A program made the translations under genes and the position numbers. The notes under the pieces were generated by a model. That model did not search any database. It was not told the origin of the DNA and saw only the letters and a list, made by a program, of their open reading frames with translations. From Clarkia xantiana subsp. parviflora (Eukaryota > Streptophyta > Magnoliopsida > Myrtales > Onagraceae): a DNA stretch of 64,000 nt. Shown piece after piece: positions 34,792 through 47,457 of this stretch. Every line of letters starts with the position of its first letter. Position 1 is the stretch's first letter. Location of the stretch: positions 25,154,763-25,218,762 of the forward strand of contig JAPTYO010000007.1 of the NCBI GenBank assembly GCA_036873135.1, read 5' to 3'.

Positions 34792-34822
<31 letters not shown>
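34792..34822. repeat. (AG)n microsatellite in the 5' leader of the AVT1-like gene
   Basis: A run of AG with one C interruption. On the coding strand this is a (CT)n tract some 23-53 nt upstream of the ATG. CT tracts are common in plant 5' leaders. Confidence 0.8.
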
Positions 34823-34868
34823 TGTTGGGTTATTGATGAAAAAAGAGAAACGCCTCTAGAAGATATGT

Positions 34869-34881
34869 TTATATATATTTA
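34869..34881 (-). promoter_or_regulatory. Probable TATA box of the AVT1-like gene
   Basis: On the minus strand, ATATATATAAAC lies about 100 bp upstream of the ATG and just before the CT-rich leader, a fitting place for a TATA box. Confidence 0.45.
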
Positions 34882-37479
34882 GATATTTGGGTTATATATA
34901 TGGGGGGTTTACTATTGTAGGCATGTTTTAAATGTTTAGAGATGGTAACTTTATATTAGCTCTGCTCATTCGGCGATGGTTCGAGAAGACCCTGGCCTGG
35001 CTGGCTGGATGTGTGGTTGCAAATACACGGTTTCACACCACATTTGATTTAACCTATTATTATTATTATTGTCAAGTAAAATTAATGTTTGCTTCTTCTT
35101 TTTTTCCCCAAAATAAACTCAAGTATTGTGTGTTTTGCAAACAAAAAACAAAATAAACGTTTTTGTTGGTCATGAAACACATATATATATATATAGGGCT
35201 TCTTGAAAAAAAAAAAAAATGTGTGCGACTTGACCCATCCGAATTTTGATTTCATTACAAATCTCTTTTCGAACTTTTTGTTTTTAATTATCTTCATGAA
35301 CTTTAAATTTCTAATCAAATTCTTACATTCATTACAATTTTTGTCATGGAAAAATGAGTATGTTCCGACTACGTGTAGTTTTTTTATGTGTACCCAAGAT
35401 GTATTGAAAAATAAATTGAAATTATTGCAGGGAAATACATTAAATTAGATGATTAATTGAAATGCACCATTAAAATTTGGTGAATTAATGTTGAGTGACC
35501 ATTTGAAGGTACTTAAGTATAGTCATTTCAATTTATTGACGAATTCATTTTGGGTACATATTAAAAGACTACACTACACGTGATCTGAACATGCTCGTTT
35601 ATGTCCAATTTGACAAAAAAAAGAATGTATTGAAGTTAGCAGTTTCATTGGAATTTAAATGTTTAATTAGACGATTTAAAATAGATAAATTTTAAATAGA
35701 GATTTGTAATTGAGACAAAATTTAGGTTGTAATTTTATAATCAACCCATTATAATTATATATGGGGTTAAATATGTCTTTTCACAAATCATATATATTTT
35801 GGGAAAAAAAAAACAATTCATCATATATTATATTAAAGTTAAAATATATATATATATACCGAGTGTCCTGGTGTTGGTCCTAATAATAAATTATTTATTT
35901 TTAATCGGCCAAAAAAAATTATTTATTTTTAAATTTTCAAGAATAGTTGAGCAACAGAGACACATTCCAGAGCTATTTTTGGAGGCTTGTACATAAAGCG
36001 TTCATAATTACATGCTATTATTATTATCTGAAATTATTAACGACAGAAGAGAAAAAGGAATTGCAGACTGAGACACCATATATATGTTTAATGTCTAATA
36101 ATAATGGATGGAGAAATGAGGGCCTTAGATAAGAAAGACACTTCACCTAAGATAGAAATCCTCAAATCAAACACATGTTACTTCATATAAGACAGATTGA
36201 CTAACCATGTAAATATGGTGTAACGATTTAGTGTTTTATTTCTAAATCAAATGTTCCAAGTTTAAAATTCGTCATAGTCTTGAAAATGTAAAAATATTTA
36301 TGGTAAACATGTTACACTTTACAGGCTAACCCTGCTATATCTTTTAAGGTTGAGCTCGGTACATGCAGACTTTTTTTGAAAAATGGCCCGAATACAAGGT
36401 AAAAGTCACCCCCGATTCAGGATGGGCTCGGGCTATCCCAAAATTCAAATAAAAATGTGGAGAAACACCATTTCAAACACCACGAACTTGGGGGAAAACA
36501 CTATTTTAAACCTAGAAAACCACATTTCAAACACCATCAAACATGAGAACACAATTTTAAACATGTAGTTTATGATTCATTTCAAATTCATACTAAGTCC
36601 AAACGCCATAATATAGATATTAACTAAATTATTGGCCAAAAAAAAAAACCAAATTAAGGACAGGTTCAAGACTTTCGGAATTTACAAACAAAAAAACGAA
36701 CTTAATCTTAGAGAAAAAATCTTGTCTGACTGGGCTCGAGCCTATTTTCGGGATAGTCTATTATTCAGGATGGGCTCATGTCGAGCTCTTCGGTTCTTTT
36801 ACTCAACCCTACTTTCCGGTAGAAAATTGGCGACGACATGTGTCATTTTTTTTTTTCACGGAGTGTCCTAATGTTAGAACCTAGTATATTCCCCGCTTTT
36901 AATCTTTCAGCTCGTAAGAAGTAAAGTGTTAGTAATAAATATTTTTATAAATACAAGAAATCTATAATTTAAGAAATAAAACGTTAAACTGCTACATATT
37001 TTATATCATATATAAGACAACGGTAGACTACTCGCTAGAAACGTTTCTTCTTTTTGATAATCATTATCATCATGATATATTATTCTATCGTATGATTAAC
37101 ATCAAGTTGGACTTATATGAGGTAGTAGGCTACTAGAAAAACATTCTATCCATCCATATCGAAAGCGACTAGCAAGATTTTAGATATTAAGCGGCCAATT
37201 TCATTCAACTTAACTATATATCCATTATATATAATATACATTGGATTCAAAATGAAGATTGTCATGTAGCTTATAATATCAGGTGATCACGTGGCGACCG
37301 GATCAGATATGGCCGGAGCTACCTTGCATTAGCTAGCAGGGACCACGTGAAACTTTGGAACCTAGTAAAACTTTTTATAAACGACAACACGCGCCCGTCC
37401 CGACTCACGTCCCTAATATCATTTACGTGACCAAAATTACAATGTACCACTATATATATATATTATACTACTATACTCA
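34882..37479. other. Intergenic, no gene recognised
   Basis: AT-rich sequence with (TA)n runs (35179, 35847, 37451) and poly-A/T runs. Words such as 'gggctcg' recur at 36421-36790 without a clear unit. No coding region, RNA gene or clear terminal repeat was found. Confidence 0.4.
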
Positions 37480-37744
37480 TGAAAAATAGAGTTTTAAATC
37501 TAATCGTACCTAAAATTACATTTGTTGATAAATTTGTACCTGAAATACTTTTTGTGACTTTTAAGTTCCTAAGAAGTCCAAATTATTATATCAATTGAAA
37601 CTAGATTCTAATTGATCTAGCCCGGGTCAAATCCAAAAATAGGTATGGCCATGGTTAAGTTCGCCTAACCTAAGGGACCCCAGTCATGATCTGACCTAGC
37701 TTAGGTCAAGCACAGGACTAGGCTCGACCATGTTTAAGTTCGCG
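37480..37744. mobile_element. Left part of an older inverted-repeat element split by Copia
   Basis: The segment 'tttgtgacttttaagttcct', 'aagaagtccaaa' followed by 'gacctag'-rich sequence matches, in complement, the segment at 45572-45730. The Copia element lies between, apparently inserted in the centre of an inverted-repeat element. Similarity is moderate. Confidence 0.4.
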
Positions 37745-39631
37745 TGTTGGATGGATGCTTGAACATGGGCTTGACCCATTAAGTATTATATGATGTGAAT
37801 GGATATTAGAAACTGAGTTGGTGTCCCCCATCTTCTAACTTGTCCCACACCAAAATTCTCAAGTAACTTTGCATAATTTATATAGGGTTAATAGGTGTTT
37901 TGGTACAACATGTTTGATGATTTTTGGCTTTTGGTACAACAATTTTTTTTTTTGTATACTTTTGGTGTAACAATATGTTTGCAATTTGTACCACTTTTGG
38001 TGCATCCGTTAGTTGACCGTTAGTTTGACCGTTAAATAGTCACGTGAGTTGCACATGCCTAGCCCCAAATTTCTATTTTTTTTTTAGTTTAGTACTCAAA
38101 TTTATTGTCCTAAGTTTTTATTTTTGTAATTTAGCCCCTAAACATTTTCAACCGGACCCTAGGGCTAAATTGACCTAGTCATTGTCCGATCAATGGCTAG
38201 GTCGAACCATGCTAGGGTCACCGGACCTGGGCGACCTTAACCATGGTCCGACCTAGCCATGGGTCGGACCATGGCTAGGTTAATTTAGGCTTAGGGTCCA
38301 ATTGGGTCAATTTTACCATAAGGCTAAATTGACCTAGCCATGTTTCGACCCATGGCTACATGGCTAGGGTCCCCGAGCCTTGGTGACCCTAGTCATGGTT
38401 TGACCTAGCCATGAGTCGGACAATGGCTAGGTCAATTTAGTCCTAGGGTGCGGTTGGAATTGTTTAGGGGCTAAATTGTAAAACAAAAAGTTAGGACACT
38501 AAATTTGAGGACTAAACTGAAAAACAATATATAAATTTGGGGCTAGACATGTGCAAGTCACGTGACTATTTAACGGTCTAACTAATGGTCAACTAACAGA
38601 TGCACCAAAAGTGGTGCAAATTGCAAACATATTGCACCAAGAGTATACACAAAAAAAAGATGTTGCACCAAAAGCCAAAAATCGTCAAACATGTTGTACC
38701 AAATTGGCAAACATCTTAAAGTGGTAACTTAGATGGAAGACTCTCTCTACACGCGCGTGTGCAGGGGGTGCAAATCACCGGATCCGAAGCATACCCCGGC
38801 AGGCTTGACTTGTGTGCGTGCCCGCGACATGCATACATGATTGTCGGCCCGAAAAGCCTACCTACCTCGCGTGATCCCGGTTTTGCTAAACGAAATTTTT
38901 GTTTATTGCCAAAATTTGAATTTGGAAACATAATATTTTGTCAATATAGCAAACCGAAATTACCTACTTTAGTGATGTCCAGATTCATCGAACACTGCTA
39001 ATATAGCAAGTGTATGTCGAATATACGCGGTGTATATTCTGTTTTGGTCGAAATTTGTGGTCAGATTATACGCTGTCCAAATTTGGCTTGAGCAATCCTT
39101 GCACTATAAATAAGATGGTATTCCTTCTGAATTTAAGAACAACTCTCAATCTGAAATTCCTCTCAAAGTTTCGATTTTTCTAGGTTGCTTAGGTGCTCTG
39201 TTTCATCGCATCTGTTTTTCGTAACTGCTGTTGCTCAGGTTTAATCCTTGTTCCGAGATTCAATTTTCTTATTGTTTATCTCTCTGAATCTCATATTCTC
39301 TTTTGAGTTTCGGTATTGTTCGGTTCGGTTGAACGAATTGTATGCACGATTCGTGTCAACGACACTGTTGTATCCTGAGATGTAATCACCATTGTTTAAA
39401 CCTCGTTGCATAACCTGAGGGTGAGGTGGGGCGAAATTACCTTAAGGAGACCGCGATCAGCACGGGCCACAAAAAACTCGTCTTTCCATTCGATCTACGG
39501 ATCGCTAATTTCGGTTTTTCTCACACGTACAAATTACTTGTTAATTGTATGTCAGTTACCGAATAATAAATAATTGGACGTTAGTACTACATATTTCAGA
39601 ATTACTGTTTTACCCATGTTTTCGAATAACA
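37745..39631 (+). repeat. 5' LTR of the Copia element, interrupted
   Basis: 1887 bp, of which 819 bp (37885-38703) is a foldback insertion, leaving about 1.07 kb. The rest matches the 3' LTR (1096 bp) closely. A TATA box CTATAAATA is at 39104-39112, and the matching one in the 3' LTR is at 45042-45050. The segment after it is a plausible R/U5. Confidence 0.8.
37885..38703. mobile_element. Foldback element in the Copia 5' LTR
   Basis: The left arm begins GGGTTAATAGGTGTTTTGGT. It is mirrored at the right by 'aaaagccaaaaatcgtcaaa' and 'catgttgtaccaaa'. The outer ~14 bp of the right arm and the expected target duplication are missing. The centre is made of 'gacctagccatgg' / 'ccatggctaggtc' words. 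The 3' LTR lacks the insert, which proves it is an insertion. Same family as 28314, 43086 and 51262. Confidence 0.75.
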
Positions 39632-39706
39632 ATCTTAAGGCAATATCATGTTTGATTAGAGTAGGGTTTATTCTTAAATATTTGTGTGTTGTTGGTCTCA
39701 GGTATT

Positions 39707-40222
39707 ATGGACAACAATAACAGTGATGCTGTTCCAACCACAAGTGGTGTCGCTCTAGTGACAGGTGTGACAAGTGTGGGGGCTGGACAAGGAACATCGA
39801 GTGTAACTGCGCCTGTAAATGCGCTTGTTACTATTGTAACTATACCTGCAACTGCAAGGGAACTCTGGACTATCTTGAATCAGGGATGTGAATCCGAGGA
39901 TGCTGAACAAAAGAAATATCTTATCAGCCTGTTATTTGATTTTAAGATGGTTGATAAAAAGTCTTGTGTTCTTCAGGTGAATGCTCTAACTGCGCTGATG
40001 CAGGCTATCCATGAAGTAGATATGACTATCACCGAGTCACTCAAGGTGGCCATCATAATTGATAAGCTACCCCCGAGCTGGGACAATTTCAAAGGCTACT
40101 TGAAGCACAAGCGAAAGCCGATGACCATGACTGAGGTGGTGCAGAGAATAAACACTCAAGAAAATTCTATTTCTTGGTTCAATTACCTGAATATGGTAGC
40201 TTTTGCTCTGAGGTTAACTTGA
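39707..40222 (+). pseudogene. Copia gag remnant with internal deletion
   Basis: Starts MDNNNSDAVP at 39707. From about residue 50 it reads ARELWTILNQGCESEDAEQK and later VAIIIDKLPPSWDNFKGYLK, the second half of a Copia (UBN2-type) gag. The middle of gag, normally about 80 residues before the 'ELW' segment, is missing, and so is the zinc knuckle after 'RINTQE'. The frame runs directly into protease-region sequence in another frame. An internal deletion is the simplest reading. Confidence 0.7.
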
Positions 40223-40770
40223 TTGACTCCAACCTGAAAGAGTGGTGGTTAAACACCGACGCCACTAAGCATGCTTGCTCGAATGATCTGTTCTTTAATT
40301 TTGAGGAAGCGGAATCTAAAGAGACCTTGTTCATGGGGAATCCGAGCACATCCTCCATCAAGGGGAAAGGCACTGTGAAGCTGAAGATGACTTCCGAGAA
40401 ATAAGTTACTTTGACTAACGTGTTGTATGTTCCGGACATCCAGAAAAATTTAGTGTCAAGGGCCTTACTTGATAAACATAGCTTCCGAATTTTTTTTCAG
40501 TCTGGTCAGTTTGTCCTCTCTAAGAATAATGTCTATGTTGGAAAGTGCTATGAGAGTGGGGGTATGTATAAGATGTCTGTAATAACCGTAGAGCCTAAAA
40601 GGAAGATTATGAATAAGAATGCTTCTTCTGCTTACATGCTTGAATCTCCTAATTTATGGCATGGTAGATTAGGACATGTAAATTACGAATCTTTGCGAAG
40701 ATTGGTTAGCATGGATCATATCCCTAAATTCGAATTGGCAAAACACATAAGTGTGAAATATGTGTAGAAG
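40223..40770 (+). pseudogene. Copia protease and GAG-pre-integrase remnant
   Basis: The protease region reads WWLNTDATKHACSND, where the usual active-site run is D-T/S-G-A, so the catalytic residues are altered. A stop follows at 40402. The next frame gives VLYVPDIQKNLVSRALL and, at about 40650, LWHGRLGHVNYESLRRL, the histidine-containing GAG-pre-integrase motif. A further stop closes it at about 40765. Confidence 0.7.
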
Positions 40771-41400
40771 CTAAGCTTACAAGAACATTTTTTCCTCCGG
40801 TTACAAGGAACACAAAACCTCTTGATTTAATTCATAGCGATGTTTGTGACTTGAAATATGTCCAAACTCGAGGATCAAATACTTTATCACATTTGTGGAT
40901 GATAGTACAAAATACTGCTATGTTTATCTGATGAAGAGCAAAGATGAGACTATACAGAAATTCATGCAGTATAAAACAGAAGTTGAGAATCAACTTGACA
41001 AGAAAATCAAAATATTGCGCAGTGATAGAGGAGGCGAGTACGAATCACCGTTTCGTGATTTTTGTGTCGAGTATGGAATTATTCATGAATTTACGACACC
41101 TTACTCTCCCTAATCGAATGGGGTCGCATAAAGGAAAAATCGAACTTTGAAGGAAATGATGAATTCATTGTTGATCAGTTCTGGGTTACCTCAGAACATG
41201 TGGGGCGAAGCTATTTTAACTAGCAATTATCTTTTAAATAATGTGCCCCGTAAGAAGGAAGACAAAACTCCTTTTGAGTTATGGAAATAAAGGAGACATT
41301 CTTACAAGCACATTCGAATGTGGGGGTATCTTGCTAAGGTAATGATACCTCTACCGAAAAAGGTGAAAATCGGTTGATTGCATTTTTATCGGTTTCTTGT
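40771..41400 (+). pseudogene. Copia integrase remnant
   Basis: Fragments in more than one frame. [10 protein letters not shown] is at about 40828. Then come [19 protein letters not shown] and KILRSDRGGEYESPFRDFC (40895-41110), the conserved core with D and DRGGE. After that NRTLKEMMNSLL and LPQNMWGEAI follow across stops. The catalytic core is broken. Confidence 0.7.
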
Positions 41401-41660
41401 GTACGAATCGAAAATATCATATATACACAAAGATACGATAATGGAATCAAGAAATGTGTATTTCTTTGAAGATAATTTTCCGGCTAAGTCAAAAGGGGAA
41501 GCGAGCTCCTCGAGAAAAGCATATGAGACTATAGATGAAATAGTCAAGACCAAGAAAATGACAATGTTGAAGTTGAGACAGTATTCGAAACTGAGGTCGA
41601 GCCCAGGAGAAGTAAAATGGCAAGGATTGAAAATCCTATGGTGCAAATTTTCTGACTTCT

Positions 41661-42407
41661 ATGCTTGAAGCCGAACCTCAGACTTACCAGGTAGTTGTTA
41701 ACTCTTCTGAGGGATCTCTATGGAAAGAGACAATCAATAGTGAAATTCAATCTATCTTACAAAATCATACTTGGGAGCTAGTGGATCTTCCACCCGGAAG
41801 CAAGCCGCTAGGCTACAAAAAGATTTTTAAACGAAATATGAAAGCAGGTGGTTCAATTGATAAATATAAAGCCTGACTTGTGATCAAATGATACAGACAG
41901 AAAGAAGGTCTTGATTACTTTGACACATATTCTCACGTGACGAGAATCACGTCCATTAGAATGGTACTTGCAATTGCGGCCCTCCGAAATCTTGCAGTAC
42001 ATCAAATGGATGTGAAAACAGCTTTCTTGAATGGAGACTTAGAAGAAGAGATTTATATGGAACAACCCGAGGGTTTCTCAGCTCCAGAACAAGAAAAGAA
42101 AGTCTGTAAACTCGTCAAGTCATTATTCGGTCTTAAGCAAGCATCAAAAAAATGGCATCAAAAATTTGATATTGTCATGATAGAGAAGGGCTTTAGAATT
42201 AATGAATGCGACAAATGCATCTACGTGAAAGATACAGATAAGGGTTATGTAATCTTATGTCTTTACGTCGATGACATGCTCATCATCGGGAGTAACGATG
42301 ACATGGTTCGCTCAAGGAAACATATGTTGAAATCAAGATTTGACATGAAATATATGGACCTTGTTGATGTGATACTCGGTATAAAAGTCACAAGAACATC
42401 AGAATGA
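41661..42407 (+). pseudogene. Copia reverse transcriptase remnant
   Basis: Two open pieces (41661-41876 and 41937-42407) in the same region. The first reads WKETINSEIQSILQNHTWEL. The second includes VHQMDVKTAFLNGDLEEEIY, LFGLKQASKKWHQKFD and LCLYVDDMLIIGS. The catalytic Y-V-D-D box (42264-42275) is kept, although stops separate the pieces. Confidence 0.8.
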
Positions 42408-42467
42408 ATTACTCTAAGTCAATCTCACTATATCGATAAGATATTAGAAAAATCCAACAAAGACGAT

Positions 42468-43909
42468 ATGAGAGAGGTCAGCACTCCAATGGATCCAAGC
42501 AAGTATTTTTCTTTAAAAAAAAAGGAGAGAGAGAGAATAGAAGAGAAGATAAGAGAAGTAACGTCTCAAATTGAATACGCTAGGATCATTGGAAGTGTAA
42601 TGTACTTAATGACATGTACTAGACCTGATATAGCACACGCTGTGGGTGTGCTGAGCAAATACACGAGTAATCCAAGTGCGGATCACTTAGATGGAATCGT
42701 CAGGCTACTTAGGTACCTGAGGCATACTCGTAGTTATGGACTGCACTATTCGAGACATCCAAGCATAGTTAAAGGCTATAGTGATGCAAATTAGATATCT
42801 GATTCGAGAGACTAGTACTTCACAAGTGGGTATGTGTTTACCCTAGGAGGTGCAGCAGTATCATGGAAATCCTCGAAACAAACAGTTATAGCCAGACCCA
42901 CCATGGAATCTGAGTTTATCGCACTCGACAAGTGTGTTGAAGATGTGGAATGGTTACGTCAATTCTTAGAGGATATTCCGAGGTGGCCAAAACATGTGCC
43001 AGCAATCTGCATATATTGCGATAGTCAATCGGCATACATTACGATAGTCAATCGGCAATAGTCAGGTACAAAGTAATATGTATAAGGGTTAAAGGTACTT
43101 TTCATACCACATGTTTAACCGAATGTGGCTTTTAGTACTGGATGTTTAGTTTTGTATACTTTTGGTACCAAACGTTTGAAAAAATGTGGCTTTTGGTACA
43201 TCCGTTAGTTGGCCGTTAGTTTTGGTCGTTAAATGACATGTACAAATCACGTGATCGACTCTAAACTTTTAATTTTGTTCAATTTAGTCCCTCAAATATA
43301 TTCATAACTTTTATTTTGTTTAATTTTGTCCTAAAGCTTCAAAATCGAACCCAATTGGGACCTATCCCAATTGGGTAAATTTGACCCAAATGGGGCTATG
43401 TCAATTGAATTCGATTGGTTTATTTGGGTCCGATTTTGAAGTGTTATGACTAAGTTAAACAAAATAAAAGTTATGAATATATTCGAGGGACTAAATTGAA
43501 CAAAACTAAAAGTTTAAAGTCGATCACGTGACTTGCACATGTCATTTAACGACCAAAACTAACGGCCAACTAACGGATGTACCAAAAACCACATTTTTTC
43601 AAACGTTTGGTACCAAAAGTATACAAAACTAAACATCCAGTACTAAAAGCCACATTCGGTCAAACATGTGGTATGAAAAGTACCTTTAACCCTATGTATA
43701 ATGAAAAGTCTATACATATTCATCGAAGACATAACTCCATTAGGCAATTGCTCTCAACTGGAACTATTACGCTCGATTATGTAAGATCAGCTGATAATAT
43801 TGCGGATCCGCTAACCAAATGTTTAAACAGAGATTTTTTTGGCCAAGCTTCGAGACGAATGGGATTAAAGCAAGTGGAAAACATTTCTGAGAAGGAAAGC
43901 CCAACCTAA
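42468..43909 (+). pseudogene. Copia RNase H remnant, split by a foldback
   Basis: The piece at 42468-42794 reads [20 protein letters not shown]. The piece at 42834-43061 reads [20 protein letters not shown]. The end of the domain, ADNIADPLTKCLNRDFF, lies at 43693-43909. The gap 43086-43692 is exactly the inserted foldback element. Stops at 42792 and 42812 also break the frame. Confidence 0.8.
43086..43692. mobile_element. Foldback element, 607 bp, with perfect 9-bp target duplication
   Basis: TATGTATAA lies on both sides (43077-43085 and 43693-43701). The element begins GGGTTAAAGGTAC and ends GTACCTTTAACCC, and its two arms pair over almost the whole length with few differences. The centre contains 'cccaattgggtaaatttgac' and its near complement. 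It interrupts the Copia RNase H region. A 9-bp duplication and TIR structure are typical of Mutator-like elements, so this is a MULE-derived foldback or MITE. Confidence 0.85.
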
Positions 43910-44475
43910 TTGACTGGAGATCCCAAGATCTAGGTTCAAATGGACAACCTAATCACATGAGTGAGTAAGATCACTGTGGGGGTCAAACTCCCAAACTCAT
44001 TCTTAGATGTAAAACAGTGATAGTGTTAAAAGGTTAAGTGAAAACTTTTAATGATACAAGAGAAATCTCAAAGACACGATGAAACTCATGAATTAATTCA
44101 GAGTCGTGATGAATCTGTTGAGATATGAATCACCTATGTGAGTGAGAAGATGGGCCGCTTCGAAAGGAATTGTTGATGGCGCAATTCTTATAAACGCTCG
44201 CAGAATCAGGCAAAGTTTCCAGGGCCATAACGGACATTGAGGCGTGAACTGAACAATACTAGGTAGATATCTATGTGACTTGTATCATCATTTACACGAA
44301 CGGCAGTTAGTTCAAGGACAACGCGTCTACTAACCAGCCAGTAAAGTCGGTATAAGTTCACAAGGGAAGGTTCAAAGGGCAAACCCATACCTATCATATG
44401 CAGGTATTAACCGTTGAACTAAAATTATCGAGTCTAGAGCTTACTTAGGTTTCCAATACTATTCATGAGGGGAAT

Positions 44476-45571
44476 TGTTGGACGGATGCTTGAACATGGG
44501 CTTGGCCCATTAAGCATTATATGATGTGAATGAATATTAGAAACTGAGTTGGTGTCCTCAGTTTTCTATCTAGTCTCGCAGCGAAATTTTCAAACAACTT
44601 TGCCTAATATATATATTGGCAAACATCTTAAAGTAGTAACTAATTACTAGATGGAAGACTCTCTCTACACGCGCGTGCGCAGGGGGATGCAAATCACCGA
44701 TATGAAGCACACTCCGGCTGGCTTGCCTTGTTTGTGTGCCCGCGACATGCGTACACGATTGTCGGTCTGAAAAGTGTACCTCGCATGAGCCCGGATTTGC
44801 TAAACGGAATTTTTGTTTATTGCCAAAAATCGAATTTGGAAACATAATGTTCTGTCAATATAACAAACCGAAATTACCTACTTTATTGATGTCCAGATTC
44901 ATCGAACACTGCTAATATAGCAAGTGTATGTCGAATATACGCGTGAATAATTTATACGCGGACAACGGTGTATATTCTGTTTTGGCCGAAATTTTTGGTC
45001 TGATTATACGTTGTCCAAATTTGACTTGAGCAATCCTTACACTATAAATAAGATGATATTCCTTCAGAATTTAAGGACAACTCTCATTCTGAAATTCTCT
45101 CAAAGTTCCGAAATTTCTAGGCTGCTTAGGTGCTCTGTTTCATCGCATCTGTTTTCGCAACTGCTGTTGCTCAGGTTTAATCCTTGATCTGAGATTCAAT
45201 TTTCTTATTGTTTATCTCTCCGAATCTCATATTATAATCTTTTGAGTTCAGGTATTGTTCGGTTTGGTTGAACGAATTGTATGCACGATTCGTGTCAACG
45301 ACACTGTTGTATCCTGGGAGGTAATCACCCTTGTTTAAACCTCGTTGCATAACCTGAGGGTGAGGTGGGGCGAAATTGCCTTAAGGAGACCGCGATCAGC
45401 ACGAGCCTCAGTAAAAACTCGTCTTTTCATTCGATCTACGGATCACTAATTTTGGCTTTCTTACCTATACAGATTACTTGTTAATCATATATCGATTACC
45501 GAATAATAAATAATTGGACGTTAATACTACATATTTTAGAATTACTGTTATACCCCTATTTTTGAATAACA
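44476..45571 (+). repeat. 3' LTR of the Copia element
   Basis: 1096 bp, TGTTGGA...AATAACA. Compared with the 5' LTR it lacks the 819-bp foldback and shows scattered substitutions and small indels, e.g. an extra ~15 bp near 44945. TATA box at 45042-45050. Confidence 0.85.
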
Positions 45572-45730
45572 CTAGGCGACCCCCGACCATTGCCGGACAT
45601 AACCCTAGGATCGGCCCGAACTAGGTCAATTGAGACCTAGTTCATTGGTACAACTGTTTGAATTTCTTAAATACCTAAAAGTTACAAAGATTATTTAACT
45701 AGTCACTGTTTTAACACTACACAGTCCATA
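45572..45730. mobile_element. Right part of the older inverted-repeat element split by Copia
   Basis: 'gaactaggtcaattgagacc' and then 'tttgaatttcttaaatacct', 'aaaagttacaaag' are the rough complement of 37520-37620. See the left part at 37480-37744. Confidence 0.4.
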
Positions 45731-47457
45731 CAAGAACTTTTTGTGTACTACACAGTCCATACAAGAGATTTGAATAAATATATGAGACCCTGATTCACGA
45801 ATGGATGGGGTACGTACTATAGTCAGCTAAATGTTATGTTTATTTTATTGCTTCTATACGACAAACCCCTACTACAAATATTATAAGAACGAACCTAAGC
45901 CTTCCACGAGGGATTTGAAAATTAATAGCAATCGCTTTCGATATTGGAAAAGTTAAAACGTATTTTAATCTTCATTTTGCCTTTTTAGGGTTTTCGATGA
46001 AAAACGTGTATTGTAAATGAATTGTTTGTTAAGTAAAGCTAGCTAGTCATCATGAATAGCATGTGAAATTAAAACAATAGTCATCAATGGCTACAGAACA
46101 AATTCTACACGCAGATAAATAACTGTAGGGATGGACCTGCAGGCTGTCATTATTATTTTACACCAAATGAAAAGGACATTTTATTTTTGTTATTAATGAC
46201 AATATTTTATCATGCAGCTTAGGGTTCTTTGTTCATTATTATGAAAGAACATCACTGAGATTATAAGGTTTGATTCTTCCATGAAGATTCAATTGAATGG
46301 ATATATTCAATCAAACTATTGATTCCAGTTATACTCTCACTGTATGTATATGGTTGTATAAATAGAGGAAATGAAGGGAGTTAATGGATGCAAAGGGAAC
46401 AACACATATATCATTTACTTGGATATAATTAAGTATAAGGGAAGATGGTGAAGTGGTTTGGAAGTTAACTTGTCCCATTCTGTCTCAGTATCACTTCATT
46501 AAATATAAAAACAAAAAGTTAGGGTTTGGCTAAACTAGAATAGACACTAATTAAGATTGATTTTTCAGTCGTTTGAGCAGGAGAAAGAAACAATCAAATT
46601 TCAGGAGATGAGGAGAGAGGGAGAAACAATTAGATCTTTACCGTTAAACAAATTTTGATGTGCATGATCAAACAGCTAGAAAATCGACATATCAACTAGC
46701 CAAACCCTAGAGTATGGAGGGGAAATAAAGGCCTCTAATTCTTTTTACTAACTACTTAGCTCTTCATTCTGCCGATCACAAGTATAAAATACATTATAAT
46801 CATATAATGTGGATGTTATTTGTGCATTAACTATCATATCGTTTTAGGAGAAGAATCCTTATACTTTACACTGCAGATCAACATATATGTTGTTGAAAAG
46901 ATTAAGTTTGTTTTTTATTAAGAAAAAAAATCTGGTTTTGATTTTTGTAAAACACTCAAAGTTCAGTTTGATATTTAGGTAATTAGCACGTAACAATCTC
47001 TTATTTCTTAAGCTATACTTAATCTTTTGAGTTTTAGAAATACCATACCAAAGCATAAGTAGCTACACTTTCAAAAGAGGTATATTATGTAATATGATAA
47101 ATGAATTTATGTATTACAAATTTACAACCAAATATAGGTTAATTGACTGTGGAGATGTTATTTCTGTGGTAAAATTGTCTCTCCAAGATATATACAGCAT
47201 CCAAACTTAATATCTAGAGAGTTTTTTTTATTAAAAAAATTATGAGTTTGGCTATAAAATGAACTCTAATTTTATTTAATGTCGATTTTCTCAACCGTAT
47301 CGAGATATATGTATACACCACTCATTTTTTTTTATATCTCTAAATCTAATTCACATCAAGATGTAACTGATATATCGACTGGAAATAAAAATCGATTTTA
47401 TTTAGCTAAACCCTAAAATAGTTAATCAAAAGTCATATAGTGAAATCAATTATATAT
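45731..47457. other. Intergenic, no gene recognised
   Basis: AT-rich DNA. A 21-bp word 'actacacagtccatacaaga' recurs at about 45715 and 45747. No coding region or element ends were recognised. Confidence 0.45.

Larger units (their letters stand above)
37745..45571 (+). mobile_element. Decayed Ty1/copia retrotransposon with nested foldbacks
   Basis: The 5' LTR (37745-39631) and 3' LTR (44476-45571) both start TGTTGGA and end AATAACA. The interior holds, in Copia order, remnants of gag, protease, GAG-pre-integrase, integrase, reverse transcriptase and RNase H, with many stops, frameshifts and deletions. It is dead as an autonomous element. Two foldback elements are inserted, one in the 5' LTR and one in the RNase H region. 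No perfect target duplication was found at the ends, and a canonical tRNA-iMet primer site was not seen after the 5' LTR. A purine tract (gaggggaat) precedes the 3' LTR. Confidence 0.85.

Noticed and set aside
38716..39001. Frames of 71-80 codons, both strands, with Cys/His residues
   Set aside because: They lie within the Copia LTR and recur in the other LTR with stops and frameshifts. Non-coding.
37745..45571. An active Copia retrotransposon
   Set aside because: Multiple stops, internal gag deletion, altered protease site, split integrase and two nested insertions. Only the RT YVDD box survives.
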